From assembly GCF_025994315.1 (NCBI RefSeq), contig NZ_BAQE01000001.1: a stretch of 64,000 bases of DNA; one strand, 5' to 3'. Under the pieces are notes generated by a model that worked only from the letters and a program-made list of their open reading frames with translations, ran no database searches and was not told the origin of the DNA. Source of the stretch: Swaminathania salitolerans (lineage in GTDB: Bacteria; Pseudomonadota; Alphaproteobacteria; Acetobacterales; Acetobacteraceae). The translations under genes and the position numbers were made by a program. Below are positions 18,533-27,438 of the stretch, piece after piece (the stretch's first letter is position 1; the number at the start of each line of letters is the position of its first letter).

Positions 18533-19062
18533 GTGCTTCCTCTCGGCGTCATGCCGCCCCGAAAGCGACGTGACGCAATTCCTGGCTTCCTGCCCCAGAC
18601 ATGAACCCCGGCGGTCGGATCGTCCGGGTCACGCTCCGGAACGAAAATGACCGTTCGGTTCGGTCATGCCGTAGCATAGCCAGACCGGGGCGACAACAAG
18701 ACAATCCCGACTTCCGAAACAGTTTGACGCGATTCGCATCGTGCCCCGTCGCGCTGCCGACACCGCACCTCCCGGAACCGGAATGCGGCCCGGAACTCCG
18801 TTTGCGGCGCCCGCCCGGGATGCAGAAGGGCGCCATGCGCTCAAGTCCGGATCGGGCATGGGGTTTCCGCACAGCCCCGCCTCGCGCCCATATTCCCGGC
18901 GCCTCTGTGGCGAAAACGCCACGCTCTTCTCCGAGCCGGACGCATCCCGGACGCAGGTGCCTGCGGTCGGAGGAAACAGGACGGCGCGAAGACGCATTGA
19001 TCCTTGCCCCGCATTCATGAGAGGGAGGGGCTGTATCCACCCTCCTCCTGCCGGGATCCCGG
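18533..19062. other. 530-nt intergenic region between efflux operon and moeA
   Basis: This is a divergent region between the efflux operon (minus) and the molybdopterin operon (plus). Reading frames here are short, arginine/proline-rich and without recognisable domains, so I see no gene. The part near the efflux operon holds the palindrome at 18649-18665. I found no recognisable regulator and no obvious structured leader before moeA. Confidence 0.6.
18649..18665. promoter_or_regulatory. Candidate operator of the efflux operon
   Basis: GACCGTTCGGTTCGGTC has 5-bp inverted arms (GACCG/CGGTC) around 7 bp and lies about 120 nt upstream of the HlyD-like gene. TetR-type or MarR-type repressors often bind such sites at efflux operons. 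The assignment is tentative because no regulator is encoded next to it. Confidence 0.35.
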
Positions 19063-20280
19063 ATGACCGATCTCCTGAGCCTTTCCGAAGCGGACAGACT
19101 GATCGGGGCCAGCCTGCCCCTGTTTGCCGACGAGACGGTTCCGCTCGCCGGGGCCGCCGCGCGCATCCTTCGTCAGGATGTTCTCGCCGAACGCGCACTG
19201 CCTCCCTATGACCGGGTCATCATGGACGGAATTGCGGTCCGCTGGACCGGGCAGCATCGCCATTTTCTCACGGCGGGTCTTCAGGGGGCCGGACAGCCTC
19301 CCCTGACGCTTCCGGAAGACGGAGCCTGCATCCGGGTCATGACCGGAAGCGTGCTCCCCCTCGGGGCCGATACGGTCATCCCGCGCGAAAAACTCGTGGA
19401 GGAAGAACGCGACCGGCAGGGCCGGCATGCCTTCCGTCTGGAGACGGACTACGCGCCTTCTCCGGGTCAGCATGTCCATCGTCAGGGCGCCGATTGTCGC
19501 GCAGGCGAACGCCTTCTCGGTGCGGGTTGCATCCTGACGCCGCCCGCCATGGCGATACTGGCGGCCAACAATGTCGCACACCCGCGCGTCACCCGGGTGC
19601 CGGCCATTGCCATCGTCTCGACCGGTGACGAACTCGTGTCTCCCGGTGCGCCGGTGGAGAACTGGCAGATCAGACGGTCCAACGAATTCGCCATCGGCGC
19701 GTCGCTCGCCCGCAAGGGGTTCGTACGGCAAACGCAGAGCATCCTCCGCGACGATCTTGCGCAACAGGTCGAGACCCTCGGCGCCCTGCTCGCCTCTCAT
19801 GATGTCCTGATCCTCAGCGGCGGCGTCTCGATGGGCGAATTCGACTACATACCGCGCGCGCTCGAGCGGCTCGGTGTCCGCAAGGTATTTCACAAGGTCG
19901 CCCAGCGACCCGGAAAACCGTTCTGGTTCGGGATCGCACAGGACGGCCGACCCGTCTTCGCCTTGCCCGGAAACCCCGTCTCCGCCGCGTCATGCTGCAG
20001 CCGCCATGTCATCCCCGCGCTCTTGCGGGCGCAGGGGGCCGAGGCCGCGCCGATCCGGATGGTGCGTCTGGGTCAGGCGCTCGACCCGATCCGCGACATG
20101 ACGCGCTTCGTTCCCGTCAGGCTGACACAGGACGATGGCGGGATGACGACGGCCATTCCGTTTCCCATGCCGAGTTCGGGAGATTTCAACCGTCTGGCCC
20201 TGACCGACGGTATCGTCGAGCTTCCTCCCGGCGGCGCGACGCGCGAAGCAGGATGCGCCGTGGCCTTTCATGACTGGTGA
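19063..20280 (+). CDS. moeA: Molybdopterin molybdenumtransferase
   Basis: A 405-residue enzyme that inserts molybdate into adenylylated molybdopterin, the last step of molybdenum cofactor synthesis. Visible blocks are LPPYDRVIMDGIAV, GSVLPLGADTVI, AIVSTGDELVSPG, SGGVSMGEFDYIP (the MoCF signature) and FALPGNPVSAA. The ATG has no strong ribosome-binding site. The 3' end overlaps moaA by 11 nt, making it the first gene of the moeA-moaA-moaC-moaD-moaE operon. Confidence 0.95.
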   Translation: MTDLLSLSEADRLIGASLPLFADETVPLAGAAARILRQDVLAERALPPYDRVIMDGIAVRWTGQHRHFLTAGLQGAGQPPLTLPEDGACIRVMTGSVLPLGADTVIPREKLVEEERDRQGRHAFRLETDYAPSPGQHVHRQGADCRAGERLLGAGCILTPPAMAILAANNVAHPRVTRVPAIAIVSTGDELVSPGAPVENWQIRRSNEFAIGASLARKGFVRQTQSILRDDLAQQVETLGALLASHDVLILSGGVSMGEFDYIPRALERLGVRKVFHKVAQRPGKPFWFGIAQDGRPVFALPGNPVSAASCCSRHVIPALLRAQGAEAAPIRMVRLGQALDPIRDMTRFVPVRLTQDDGGMTTAIPFPMPSSGDFNRLALTDGIVELPPGGATREAGCAVAFHDW

Positions 20281-21370
20281 GGACAGGCCGACCGATCTGC
20301 TGCATCGCCCCTGGCGCGACCTGCGCATATCGGTCATGGATCGCTGCAATTTCCGCTGCCCCTACTGCATGCCGGCCTCCGTCTATCATGACGGTTTCCG
20401 TTTTCTCGCTCCGGAGGCGCGTCTCGGATTCGACCAGATCGTCCGGATCGCCCGATCCGCTGCACGGCTCGGCGTCCGGAAGCTCCGCCTGACAGGCGGT
20501 GAACCCCTGCTCCGGCCCGACCTTCCCGCTCTCGTCGCGCGGCTCGTGCACATTCCCGGGATCGACGATGTGGCGCTCACGACGAACGGCGTTCTGCTCG
20601 ATCGTCATCTCGCGGCCCTTCACGATGCGGGGCTGACACGTCTGACCTTCAGCCTGGACAGTCTGGACCGTACCACCTTCATGAGGATGAGCGGCGGTCA
20701 GGATCTGTGCGAGCGGGTCCTGCGCAATCTCGACGCCGCCGCGCGCATGGGATTTCCGGGAGGAATCAAGATAAATACGGTCGTCCAGAAGGGCGTGAAC
20801 GAGGACTCCGTAATTCCTCTGGTCGCACGTTTCCGCCATACGGGCATCGTGCCGCGATTCATCGAATACATGGATGTGGGCACATGCAATGGCTGGAAGC
20901 AGGATGCGGTCGTCCCTTCCGCACGTCTACTCGAGGAGATCGCATCCCGCTGGCCGCTCCATCCCCTCGCCCCGTCCTTTCGCGGGGAGGTCGCCGAACG
21001 TTACCGCTTTGCCGATGGCGGCGGAGAGATCGGCTTCATCTCCTCGGTCACCGCCCCTTTCTGCGGATCGTGCAGCCGGGCAAGGCTGTCTTCGGACGGC
21101 CGTCTCTATACCTGTCTCTTTGCGACGGAAGGTCACGATCTGCGCCCGGCCCTTGCCGAAGACGACGAACGCGCCCGCAAGAAAGGCGTGCCGGATGGGC
21201 ACATGCAGGACGGGCCTATGCCGGAGGAGAACATGCCGGAAGGGCAGGCTCTGGACAGGATCTTAAGCGATCTCTGGCAGGGGCGACGGGATCGCTATAG
21301 TGAAGAGCGCCAGTCCCGAACGGCGGATGCCCCGTCGGAACGGATCGAGATGTTCTATATCGGAGGCTGA
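20270..21370 (+). CDS. moaA: GTP 3',8-cyclase (radical SAM)
   Basis: A 366-residue radical-SAM enzyme that converts GTP to 3',8-cyclo-GTP, the first step of molybdopterin synthesis. The SAM cluster motif CNFRCPYC lies near residue 25. The second [4Fe-4S] site is in PFCGSCSRARLSSDGRLYTC. The protein ends in the Gly-Gly (FYIGG) needed for activity in this family. Between the second cluster and the C-terminus is an inserted run of imperfect pentapeptides, residues 309-328, encoded by 15-bp repeats at 21194-21253. This insertion is unusual and probably lies in a surface loop. Confidence 0.95.
   Translation: MTGEDRPTDLLHRPWRDLRISVMDRCNFRCPYCMPASVYHDGFRFLAPEARLGFDQIVRIARSAARLGVRKLRLTGGEPLLRPDLPALVARLVHIPGIDDVALTTNGVLLDRHLAALHDAGLTRLTFSLDSLDRTTFMRMSGGQDLCERVLRNLDAAARMGFPGGIKINTVVQKGVNEDSVIPLVARFRHTGIVPRFIEYMDVGTCNGWKQDAVVPSARLLEEIASRWPLHPLAPSFRGEVAERYRFADGGGEIGFISSVTAPFCGSCSRARLSSDGRLYTCLFATEGHDLRPALAEDDERARKKGVPDGHMQDGPMPEENMPEGQALDRILSDLWQGRRDRYSEERQSRTADAPSERIEMFYIGG
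21194..21253 (+). repeat. 15-bp imperfect tandem repeat inside moaA
   Basis: Four 15-bp units encode the pentapeptides DGHMQ, DGPMP, EENMP and EGQAL near the MoaA C-terminus. The units are diverged, but the register is exact. Confidence 0.75.
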
Positions 21371-21371
21371 G

Positions 21372-21854
21372 ATGGCTGGACTGACCCATGTCGACGCGAA
21401 AGGCGAGCGCCCCCGCATGGTCGAGATCGGTGACAAGACCGTGACCCGGCGGGAGGCCCACGCACAGGCCAGGCTCGTCTTTCCGCCGGATGTCGCCCGG
21501 TCTCTGGCCGAGGCGGGATACATGACCCGCAAGGGCGCCGTTCTCACGGTCGCGCAGCTTGCGGGAATCACCGGAACGAAAGCCACTTCCCAGCTGATCC
21601 CGCTCTGCCACCCCCTGCCGCTGACGGGGTGCACGGTCGATATCGCCATCGAGGGCGACGAGGCCGTGATCGATTGCCGTGTCAAATGCGAAGGCCGGAC
21701 GGGAGTCGAGATGGAAGCGCTCACCGGCGCCAGTATCGCCGCGCTCACGCTCTATGACATGTGCAAGGCCCTGACCCATGACATGGTGATCAGGGAGGTG
21801 CGCCTGCTGGGCAAGACGGGCGGCAAGCGGGATTTCGGCGGAGCGGCGGGCTGA
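21372..21854 (+). CDS. moaC: Cyclic pyranopterin monophosphate synthase
   Basis: A 160-residue enzyme that completes the MoaA reaction and yields cyclic pyranopterin monophosphate. Conserved parts are TKATSQLIPLCHPLPL, GRTGVEMEALTG, LYDMCKALTHDM and the C-terminal GKTGGKRDF, which carry the active-site histidine, aspartate and lysine residues. The frame opens 24 codons earlier inside moaA. The ATG at 21372 is chosen because GGAGG at 21362-21366 lies at a normal distance, overlapping the end of moaA. Confidence 0.96.
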   Translation: MAGLTHVDAKGERPRMVEIGDKTVTRREAHAQARLVFPPDVARSLAEAGYMTRKGAVLTVAQLAGITGTKATSQLIPLCHPLPLTGCTVDIAIEGDEAVIDCRVKCEGRTGVEMEALTGASIAALTLYDMCKALTHDMVIREVRLLGKTGGKRDFGGAAG

Positions 21855-21855
21855 C

Positions 21856-22107
21856 ATGACGCAGCCGATCCGGGTGACGCTGGAATATTTCGCTCTGCTG
21901 CGGGACGAAGCCCGCTGCGCCCGGGAAGAACACGAGACCCGGGCCGATACGCTGGCCGATCTCTATGACGATCTCGCCCGGCGTCACGGTTTCAGCCTGC
22001 CGCGCCAGCGTCTGCGTGTCGCCGTCAACGGTGCCTTCGTCTGCTGGACCCATTCTCCGTCCAGCGGGGATCATGTCGTGTTCATTCCGCCGGTATCGGG
22101 AGGATGA
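21856..22107 (+). CDS. moaD: Molybdopterin synthase sulfur carrier subunit
   Basis: An 83-residue ubiquitin-like protein ending FIPPVSGG. The C-terminal Gly-Gly is thiocarboxylated and donates sulfur to molybdopterin. It sits between moaC (1 nt gap) and moaE (4-nt overlap), the normal order for the small and large synthase subunits. The start ATG is at 21856. Confidence 0.93.
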   Translation: MTQPIRVTLEYFALLRDEARCAREEHETRADTLADLYDDLARRHGFSLPRQRLRVAVNGAFVCWTHSPSSGDHVVFIPPVSGG

Positions 22108-22544
22108 GCATGTTCCGTCTCGTCGATACCCCGATCGAACCGGCCGAACTCGACCATGCGCTCAGACGCGACGAAGCGGGCGGTTATTGCAGCTTCGAAG
22201 GAAGGGTGCGCAATCACAGTGACGGTCGGGCCGTACTCGGTCTGGACTACCAGGCCTATGCGCCGCTGGCGCATGCAGAGGCCCTGCGCATCCTCGAGGA
22301 AGCCCGCGACCGGTTCGACATCGTCGCCGCCGCCGCCATCCATCGCACCGGCACGCTCGACATAGGCGATATGGCGATATGGATCGGTGTCTCGGCCGCC
22401 CATCGCGACGCAGCGTTTTCGGCCTGTCGCTACGTGATCGACGAGATCAAGCGGCGCGTGCCCATATGGAAGCGGGAACGCTATGCCGATGGCGAGAGCG
22501 CGTGGATCGCCTGCCACGACACAGAGTCCGATCTCTCCGTCTAG
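22104..22544 (+). CDS. moaE: Molybdopterin synthase catalytic subunit
   Basis: A 146-residue subunit that receives sulfur from MoaD and converts cPMP to molybdopterin. Family blocks are GGYCSFEGRVRNHSDG, LDYQAYAPLA, HRTGTLDIGDMAIWI and RRVPIWKRERYADGE, with the catalytic lysines in the last. The start ATG overlaps the moaD stop (ATGA). A second ATG two codons later is also possible. It is the last gene of the operon and is followed by a 15-bp tandem repeat. Confidence 0.95.
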   Translation: MSMFRLVDTPIEPAELDHALRRDEAGGYCSFEGRVRNHSDGRAVLGLDYQAYAPLAHAEALRILEEARDRFDIVAAAAIHRTGTLDIGDMAIWIGVSAAHRDAAFSACRYVIDEIKRRVPIWKRERYADGESAWIACHDTESDLSV

Positions 22545-22547
22545 CGC

Positions 22548-22607
22548 CCGGGCATGAAGGTTCCGGGCATGAAGGTTCCGGGCGGGAGAGGTCCGGGCAT
22601 GAGGAGA
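22548..22607 (+). repeat. 15-bp tandem repeat after moaE
   Basis: Two perfect units CCGGGCATGAAGGTT (22548-22577) are followed by two diverged units (22578-22607). The repeat begins 3 nt after the moaE stop and is non-coding. The same 15-bp period recurs elsewhere in the window inside genes. Confidence 0.9.
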
Positions 22608-22806
22608 CCGGCAGGAACGGATCCGGCGCGGCAATTGCACGACAGCTCCGGATATTTTTTGTCAGAAACAATCAACTTTTCGTAACAATAATCGCGAATT
22701 GGCTATCTCTACCGAGCAAACACAAAAAGTTTTAAAATTCTACTAACGGAATACCATACCATACCCGATAATCATTCCTGTTTTTGAAAACTCAACCACA
22801 GGATGA

Positions 22807-24894
22807 ATGATGACTACCAGTCTGACGGGAACCTGGTCCGCCGTAATGAGCAACGGCCAGCTCACTTATACCAGCCACATCCCCGGCGGACAGGATGTCC
22901 TTGTCACAGGCTCTGTCACGCTGGATGGCGCCTCCCTGATCATCACCGGAGGGGCGACGGTATCGGGCCTGACCGGCACCTCGGCGTCGATCACGATCCA
23001 GTCGGGCGGAACGCTTGCCGAATCGACGATCAGCGGCGGATCTCTCGTCGTTTCCTCCGGCGGTGCGACGATCCATAACAGCTATACCGGCGCGAGCCTC
23101 GACAAGATCTTCAGCGCGCATATCGAAGCGGGCGGCAGCTCGGTCGCGGACAGTTTCACCTATACGGGGTCGTTCCAGTCCAGTTGGGGGCCCGTTTTCA
23201 CCGTCGAATCCGGCGCATCGATTCTCGAGCCGCATTTCGGCTCGGGAAGCTTCGTTTACATCTCCTCGGGGGCAACCGTCAGCGGCGTTACGGCCGATCC
23301 CGGCGTCACGGGCATCAATATCGCGACCGCTTATGGCGATGCCGTTCCGTCGAACGCGCCGAGCGCTCCCGGCTATGCTCTCACCCTCAGCGGGATCTGG
23401 GACGCACGGGTCGTCAGCGGTGCGACCGTCTTCGTCAACCGCGCCGATTCGACCCAGGTCGTCACCCCCCCGGCCGGTGGGGTCCGCTTCACGGCGGGCG
23501 CTCTGGTCGTCCAGAGCGGCGCCGTCGTCAGCGATGTCTACATCGACGGCACCACCAATGCACAGATCGTCGTGGAAGACGGCGGTGAGGTACGGAACTC
23601 GTTCTTCACCGGACCGGCCATGATCAATCCGGGCGGGCTCAGCGTCTCGAACGTCTTTGCCGGGAGCGTCACGATCCAGCAGGGCGCCGTCTCCCAGAGC
23701 GATCTCTATCTCGGCTACGCGCAAACGACCTTCAACAGGATTGACGGCACGGCGATCGATCCGATCATCGGCACCGGAGACACGGCCTCTGGCGTATGGG
23801 TGGCGAGTACCGGGAAAATCGTCAATCCCAGCATCGGCGCCGGGAGCAACGCCTCCATTCAGGGCGGGATGGATCCCTCCTGCTTTCTCCCGGGCTCCCT
23901 GATCCGCACGATCGACGGCTATCGCGCGGTCGAGACCCTCAAGCCCGGCGATACGCTGCCGGTCTTCGACGGAGGGATCGACGCGGTCGCCGTGGTGGAG
24001 CACGTCACGAAAATGCGCTTCAGGGTCGATACGCGCCTGAGCGGAGATCGTGCCGGATATCCCGTGCGCGTGCATCGCCATGCCTTCGCCGAGAACTGTC
24101 CTTTCGAGGATCTTCTCGTGACCCCCGAACACTGCTTCCTGCTCGAGGGGCGTTTCGTGCCGGTCCGTATGCTCGTGAATGGCGGGAGCATACGCTACGA
24201 GACCGACATCGCCGAATACGACTACTATCATGTCTCCTGCGCGGATCATCATGTGATCGACGCCAATGGCGTGCGCACCGAAAGCCATTTCGACGAGACC
24301 GAGCGCAGTGAGGAGCGATCGCATCCCCATGGGCTGGAACGCGATACGTCCCGCGTTTTCGTGGAGCCGATCTGGCAGGCGCTGCGTGAGCGCAGTCTTC
24401 AGCTTGGCCTCGTCGCCGATGCCGAAAAGCGCGGTCGCGTCACGACGAGACAGATGCCTTGCCTCATCGACCGGAAGGGACAGGTCCATCGCGCCCGCCG
24501 CGTGAACGGCAGGCGTCACATCTTCCATATCGACGGTTCTCTGGCCCCCCTGCGTCTGCGTGTCGGAACGGCCCGGCCCTGCGATGTCGAGGGTCCCTTC
24601 GTGGATGATCGACGCGAACTCGGCGTGCTCGTCGGTCAGATCATGCAATTCGATTCCTCGGGTGTGCGACCGGTGACCGGCCATCACGAGCGCCAGACGC
24701 TAGAGGGCTGGCACGATGTCGAATCCCCGGAGATGCGCTGGACGCGCGGCCTCGCCCTCCTGCCCTGTCATCGCTCCGAAAAGCCGGAGACGACGATCCT
24801 CTCGATCGAGATCCTGGACGAGGGTCCGGCCAGAAGCTGCGCAGGACGGGAAGAGGCAGAACAGGAAGATGCGGGCACATTGCACGTCGCCTGA
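22807..24894 (+). CDS. Hint-domain protein with repetitive beta-rich N-terminus
   Basis: A 695-residue protein. Residues about 1-350 are rich in Gly, Ser and Thr with repeated strand-turn units (ITGGATVSGL, IQSGGTLAES, VVSSGGATIHNS), like the passenger repeats of AIDA-type adhesins. Residue C359 in SCFLPGSLIRT starts a Hint (Hedgehog/intein-type) domain, and VETLKPGDTLPV and LVTPEHCFLLEG are its further blocks. About 190 residues after the Hint domain resemble the C-terminal module of similar acetic acid bacterial proteins and include VFVEPIWQALRERSL. No classical signal peptide is seen. Hint domains can self-cleave, so release or processing of the N-terminal part is inference. Upstream DNA is markedly AT-rich. 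ATGs at 22807 and 22810 are both possible. Confidence 0.8.
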   Translation: MMTTSLTGTWSAVMSNGQLTYTSHIPGGQDVLVTGSVTLDGASLIITGGATVSGLTGTSASITIQSGGTLAESTISGGSLVVSSGGATIHNSYTGASLDKIFSAHIEAGGSSVADSFTYTGSFQSSWGPVFTVESGASILEPHFGSGSFVYISSGATVSGVTADPGVTGINIATAYGDAVPSNAPSAPGYALTLSGIWDARVVSGATVFVNRADSTQVVTPPAGGVRFTAGALVVQSGAVVSDVYIDGTTNAQIVVEDGGEVRNSFFTGPAMINPGGLSVSNVFAGSVTIQQGAVSQSDLYLGYAQTTFNRIDGTAIDPIIGTGDTASGVWVASTGKIVNPSIGAGSNASIQGGMDPSCFLPGSLIRTIDGYRAVETLKPGDTLPVFDGGIDAVAVVEHVTKMRFRVDTRLSGDRAGYPVRVHRHAFAENCPFEDLLVTPEHCFLLEGRFVPVRMLVNGGSIRYETDIAEYDYYHVSCADHHVIDANGVRTESHFDETERSEERSHPHGLERDTSRVFVEPIWQALRERSLQLGLVADAEKRGRVTTRQMPCLIDRKGQVHRARRVNGRRHIFHIDGSLAPLRLRVGTARPCDVEGPFVDDRRELGVLVGQIMQFDSSGVRPVTGHHERQTLEGWHDVESPEMRWTRGLALLPCHRSEKPETTILSIEILDEGPARSCAGREEAEQEDAGTLHVA

Positions 24895-24928
24895 CCGGGC
24901 GATCGCGTAAAACCGCAATGTGAGAAAC

Positions 24929-24970
24929 AGGGCGCGCCGGAAACCGGGCTTTTTCCGGCCGGGGCGCCCT
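24929..24970. terminator. Bidirectional terminator between Hint gene and TSUP gene
   Basis: A long interrupted inverted repeat, with AGGGCGC pairing to GCGCCCT and GCCGGAAA pairing with TTTCCGG, lies exactly between two converging genes and has T/A runs in the loop flanks. It should end transcription from both sides. Confidence 0.7.
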
Positions 24971-25755
24971 CAGACCAGACGCCATCCGACGATGAACAGA
25001 ACGATGGAGAGCAATCCACGCTGGAAGCGCTCATTGACCTGTCCCACGCAGAGACTTCCCAGAATGATTCCCGGGATCGAACCGCAGAGCAGAGAGACCA
25101 GCATGGGCAGCTTGACGGCACCGAGCCACCAGTGCCCCATGCCTGCGATAAAGGTCAGAGGCACCGCATGGGCGATGTCGGAGCCCACGAGCCGGGCCGT
25201 CCCGAGAGACGGATAGAGCAGGATGAGCACCGTCATGCCGATCGCACCGGCACCGACAGAAGAGAGCGTCACCATGATTCCGAGGACGGCGCCGAGCAGC
25301 ACGGTCAGCCAGGCGGCCTGATCGGGGGAGAGAGCCCCGGCCTTGCGGTGAGACCAGGCCTGAAGCTCCTTGCGGAAGAACACACTCGGAGCCGTCACCA
25401 GAAGCGCCACTCCGAGCGCCGTGGAGATCAGCCGTGTCGTATCGTGCGACGGGCTGCCGTACCAGTGAAGGAAGACGAGCGCGACAAGCGTTGCCGGGAG
25501 GCTTCCGGCAAGCATCCGTCCGACCACGCGCCACTCGACCGCCCCCCTGTGTCCATGCACCAGCGTTCCGACGGATTTGGTAATCGCCGCATAGAGCAGA
25601 TCGGTACCGACTGCCGCCTGCGGATGAATCTTGAACAGGAGAATCAGGAGCGGCGTCATGAGCGATCCGCCGCCGACTCCGGTCATCCCCACCAGAAAAC
25701 CGACGCCCAGACCGGACAGAACATAGAGCAGATTGAGGTCAGCAAGGAGAGACAT
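24970..25755 (-). CDS. TSUP (TauE/SafE-type) membrane permease
   Basis: A 261-residue inner-membrane protein with about eight hydrophobic helices. The start LNLLYVLSGLGVGFLVGMTG followed by VGGGSLMTPLLILL is the family signature, with a second internal copy of the half-repeat (VTLSSVGAGAIGMTVLILL). Members move sulfite, sulfonates or other organic anions. The substrate here cannot be read from sequence or context. It converges on the Hint gene and has no operon partner. Confidence 0.85.
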   Translation of the reverse strand: MSLLADLNLLYVLSGLGVGFLVGMTGVGGGSLMTPLLILLFKIHPQAAVGTDLLYAAITKSVGTLVHGHRGAVEWRVVGRMLAGSLPATLVALVFLHWYGSPSHDTTRLISTALGVALLVTAPSVFFRKELQAWSHRKAGALSPDQAAWLTVLLGAVLGIMVTLSSVGAGAIGMTVLILLYPSLGTARLVGSDIAHAVPLTFIAGMGHWWLGAVKLPMLVSLLCGSIPGIILGSLCVGQVNERFQRGLLSIVLFIVGWRLV

Positions 25756-25942
25756 GGGATGGCCTAAACGGAGGTGTGAACGACACGGAAAAGGACTAGG
25801 CCATAAAACCCGACTACAATCAACGATGATAGTTGTTTGAATTAATAACGCTCCGAGAGCGTGCTATGCCATGCCGTGCCTTGCCGCCACATCTGCCAGC
25901 GGCCAATATGCCGACACCATGCCCATAAAAACCGGACTCACC

Positions 25943-27433
25943 ATGCTCGACATCCAGATCCAGGCCCAGTTCCCCATATTGCAGGGAACGGGCGCTCCGG
26001 AATCGGAACAGACTCTCGTTCTCCTGACCGGTCCGGATTTCGACGTCGCAAACGGCCCCTTCTCCCGGCTCGATGCCGTAACGGGAGGCGCGTTGCGCCG
26101 GGCTGTTGCCATCTCGCGATACAAGGGGCAACGCGATCAGAGCTGCGTTCTGCTCGCCCCCTGTGCGGCTCTGGCCCGAATCGTCCTGATCGGCTGCGGC
26201 GCCGATGAAGACCTCGATGGTCCAGCCATCGAGGCAGCCGGCGGCCAGGCCGTCAAGGCGCTGCGCGGGGCCACCCATGCCGATATGGCCTTCGTCGGAA
26301 AATGCGGCGGGTTTGCCGCTCATGGCGCACTCGGCGCCGTGCTTGGCCGCTATGAGTTCGACCGGTATCGCACGCCCGATCCGGACTCTCCTCCCCGGCT
26401 GCAGCGTCTGAATCTCGGCGTGCTCGCCCCCGATGCCGTGCAGCGCGACTGGGACAGCCTGAAGGCCGTCGCTGCCGGTATCTTCCGCGCGCGCGACCTC
26501 GTCAGCGAACCGCCCAATGTCCTGACCCCGCCTGAATTCGCACGCCGGATCGAGACGCTCCGGGATCTTGGCGTGGAAGTCGAGATTCTCGACGCTTCGA
26601 CCCTGCGCAGCCTCGGTTTCGGAGCGCTTCTCGGGGTTGCCCAGGGCAGCGTGCAGGAAGCCCGGGTGGCCATCATGCGATATCGCGGCTCGGAAGAGGC
26701 CCCCCTTGCCTTCATCGGCAAGGGCGTCACCTTCGACTCGGGTGGCATCTCCATCAAGCCTGCTGCGGGCATGGATGAGATGAAAACCGATATGGGCGGC
26801 GCGGCCGCGGTCGTGGGTGCCCTCGAGGCCGTTGCGCGCCGCAAGGCGAAAGCTCATGTGATCGGTGTGGTCGGCCTGGTCGAGAACATGCTGTCGGGCA
26901 ATGCGCAGCGCCCGGGAGACGTGGTGCGCAGCTATGCCGGTAAAACGATCGAGGTTCTCAACACGGATGCGGAAGGCCGCCTCGTCCTCGCGGATGTCCT
27001 CGCCTATGCGCGGGAGCGCTTCCAGCCGAAGCTGATGGTCGATCTCGCCACATTGACCGGCGCGATCGTGGTCAGCCTGGGTCATGTGCGGGCAGGATTG
27101 TTCAGCAATGACGACGCCCTTGCCGGAGCCCTCTTCCAGTCGGGAGAGGAAACCGGAGAGGCTGTCTGGCGGATGCCCATGGGCAAGGCCTACGATCGTC
27201 AGCTGCGTTCGGATATCGCGGACATGAAGAACATCACCGGCCGTCCGGGAAGCGCCATCACCGCCGCGCAGTTCCTCGCCCGCTTTGTCGGAGATACCGC
27301 CTGGGCGCATCTCGATATTGCCGGCATGGCCTGGCGTGGAGATGCCGCACCGCAATGCCCCAAGGGTGCGACCGGGTTCGGCGTGCGTCTTCTCGACAGT
27401 CTCGTGCGGCGTCATGAAAGCCGGACGACCTGA
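25943..27433 (+). CDS. pepA: Leucyl aminopeptidase
   Basis: A 496-residue cytosolic M17 metallopeptidase that removes N-terminal residues from peptides. The signature NTDAEGRLVL and the metal-ligand blocks GKGVTFDSGGISIKP and KTDMGGAAAVVGALEA are intact. The frame is open 24 codons upstream, with other ATGs at 25919 and earlier. I favour the ATG at 25943 (MLDIQIQAQFP), which fits the family N-terminus, although no strong ribosome-binding site decides it. It is followed 5 nt later by holC. Confidence 0.94.
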   Translation: MLDIQIQAQFPILQGTGAPESEQTLVLLTGPDFDVANGPFSRLDAVTGGALRRAVAISRYKGQRDQSCVLLAPCAALARIVLIGCGADEDLDGPAIEAAGGQAVKALRGATHADMAFVGKCGGFAAHGALGAVLGRYEFDRYRTPDPDSPPRLQRLNLGVLAPDAVQRDWDSLKAVAAGIFRARDLVSEPPNVLTPPEFARRIETLRDLGVEVEILDASTLRSLGFGALLGVAQGSVQEARVAIMRYRGSEEAPLAFIGKGVTFDSGGISIKPAAGMDEMKTDMGGAAAVVGALEAVARRKAKAHVIGVVGLVENMLSGNAQRPGDVVRSYAGKTIEVLNTDAEGRLVLADVLAYARERFQPKLMVDLATLTGAIVVSLGHVRAGLFSNDDALAGALFQSGEETGEAVWRMPMGKAYDRQLRSDIADMKNITGRPGSAITAAQFLARFVGDTAWAHLDIAGMAWRGDAAPQCPKGATGFGVRLLDSLVRRHESRTT

Positions 27434-27438
27434 CCTGC

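Noticed and set aside
18900..19062. A molybdenum-cofactor riboswitch before moeA
   Set aside because: I could not recognise its conserved structure by eye, and the distance to the start is not informative.
18549..19211. Overlapping open frames in the region between the efflux operon and moeA
   Set aside because: They are short, arginine/proline-rich and contradict each other on both strands. No start with a good ribosome-binding site was seen.
22766..22780. Fur box before the Hint gene (CGATAATCATTCCTG)
   Set aside because: Only the left half fits the consensus and the right half does not, so it is weaker than the three sites reported.
25820..27415. A 531-codon open frame opposite pepA
   Set aside because: pepA on the plus strand has all the M17 motifs, and the antisense frame has none.
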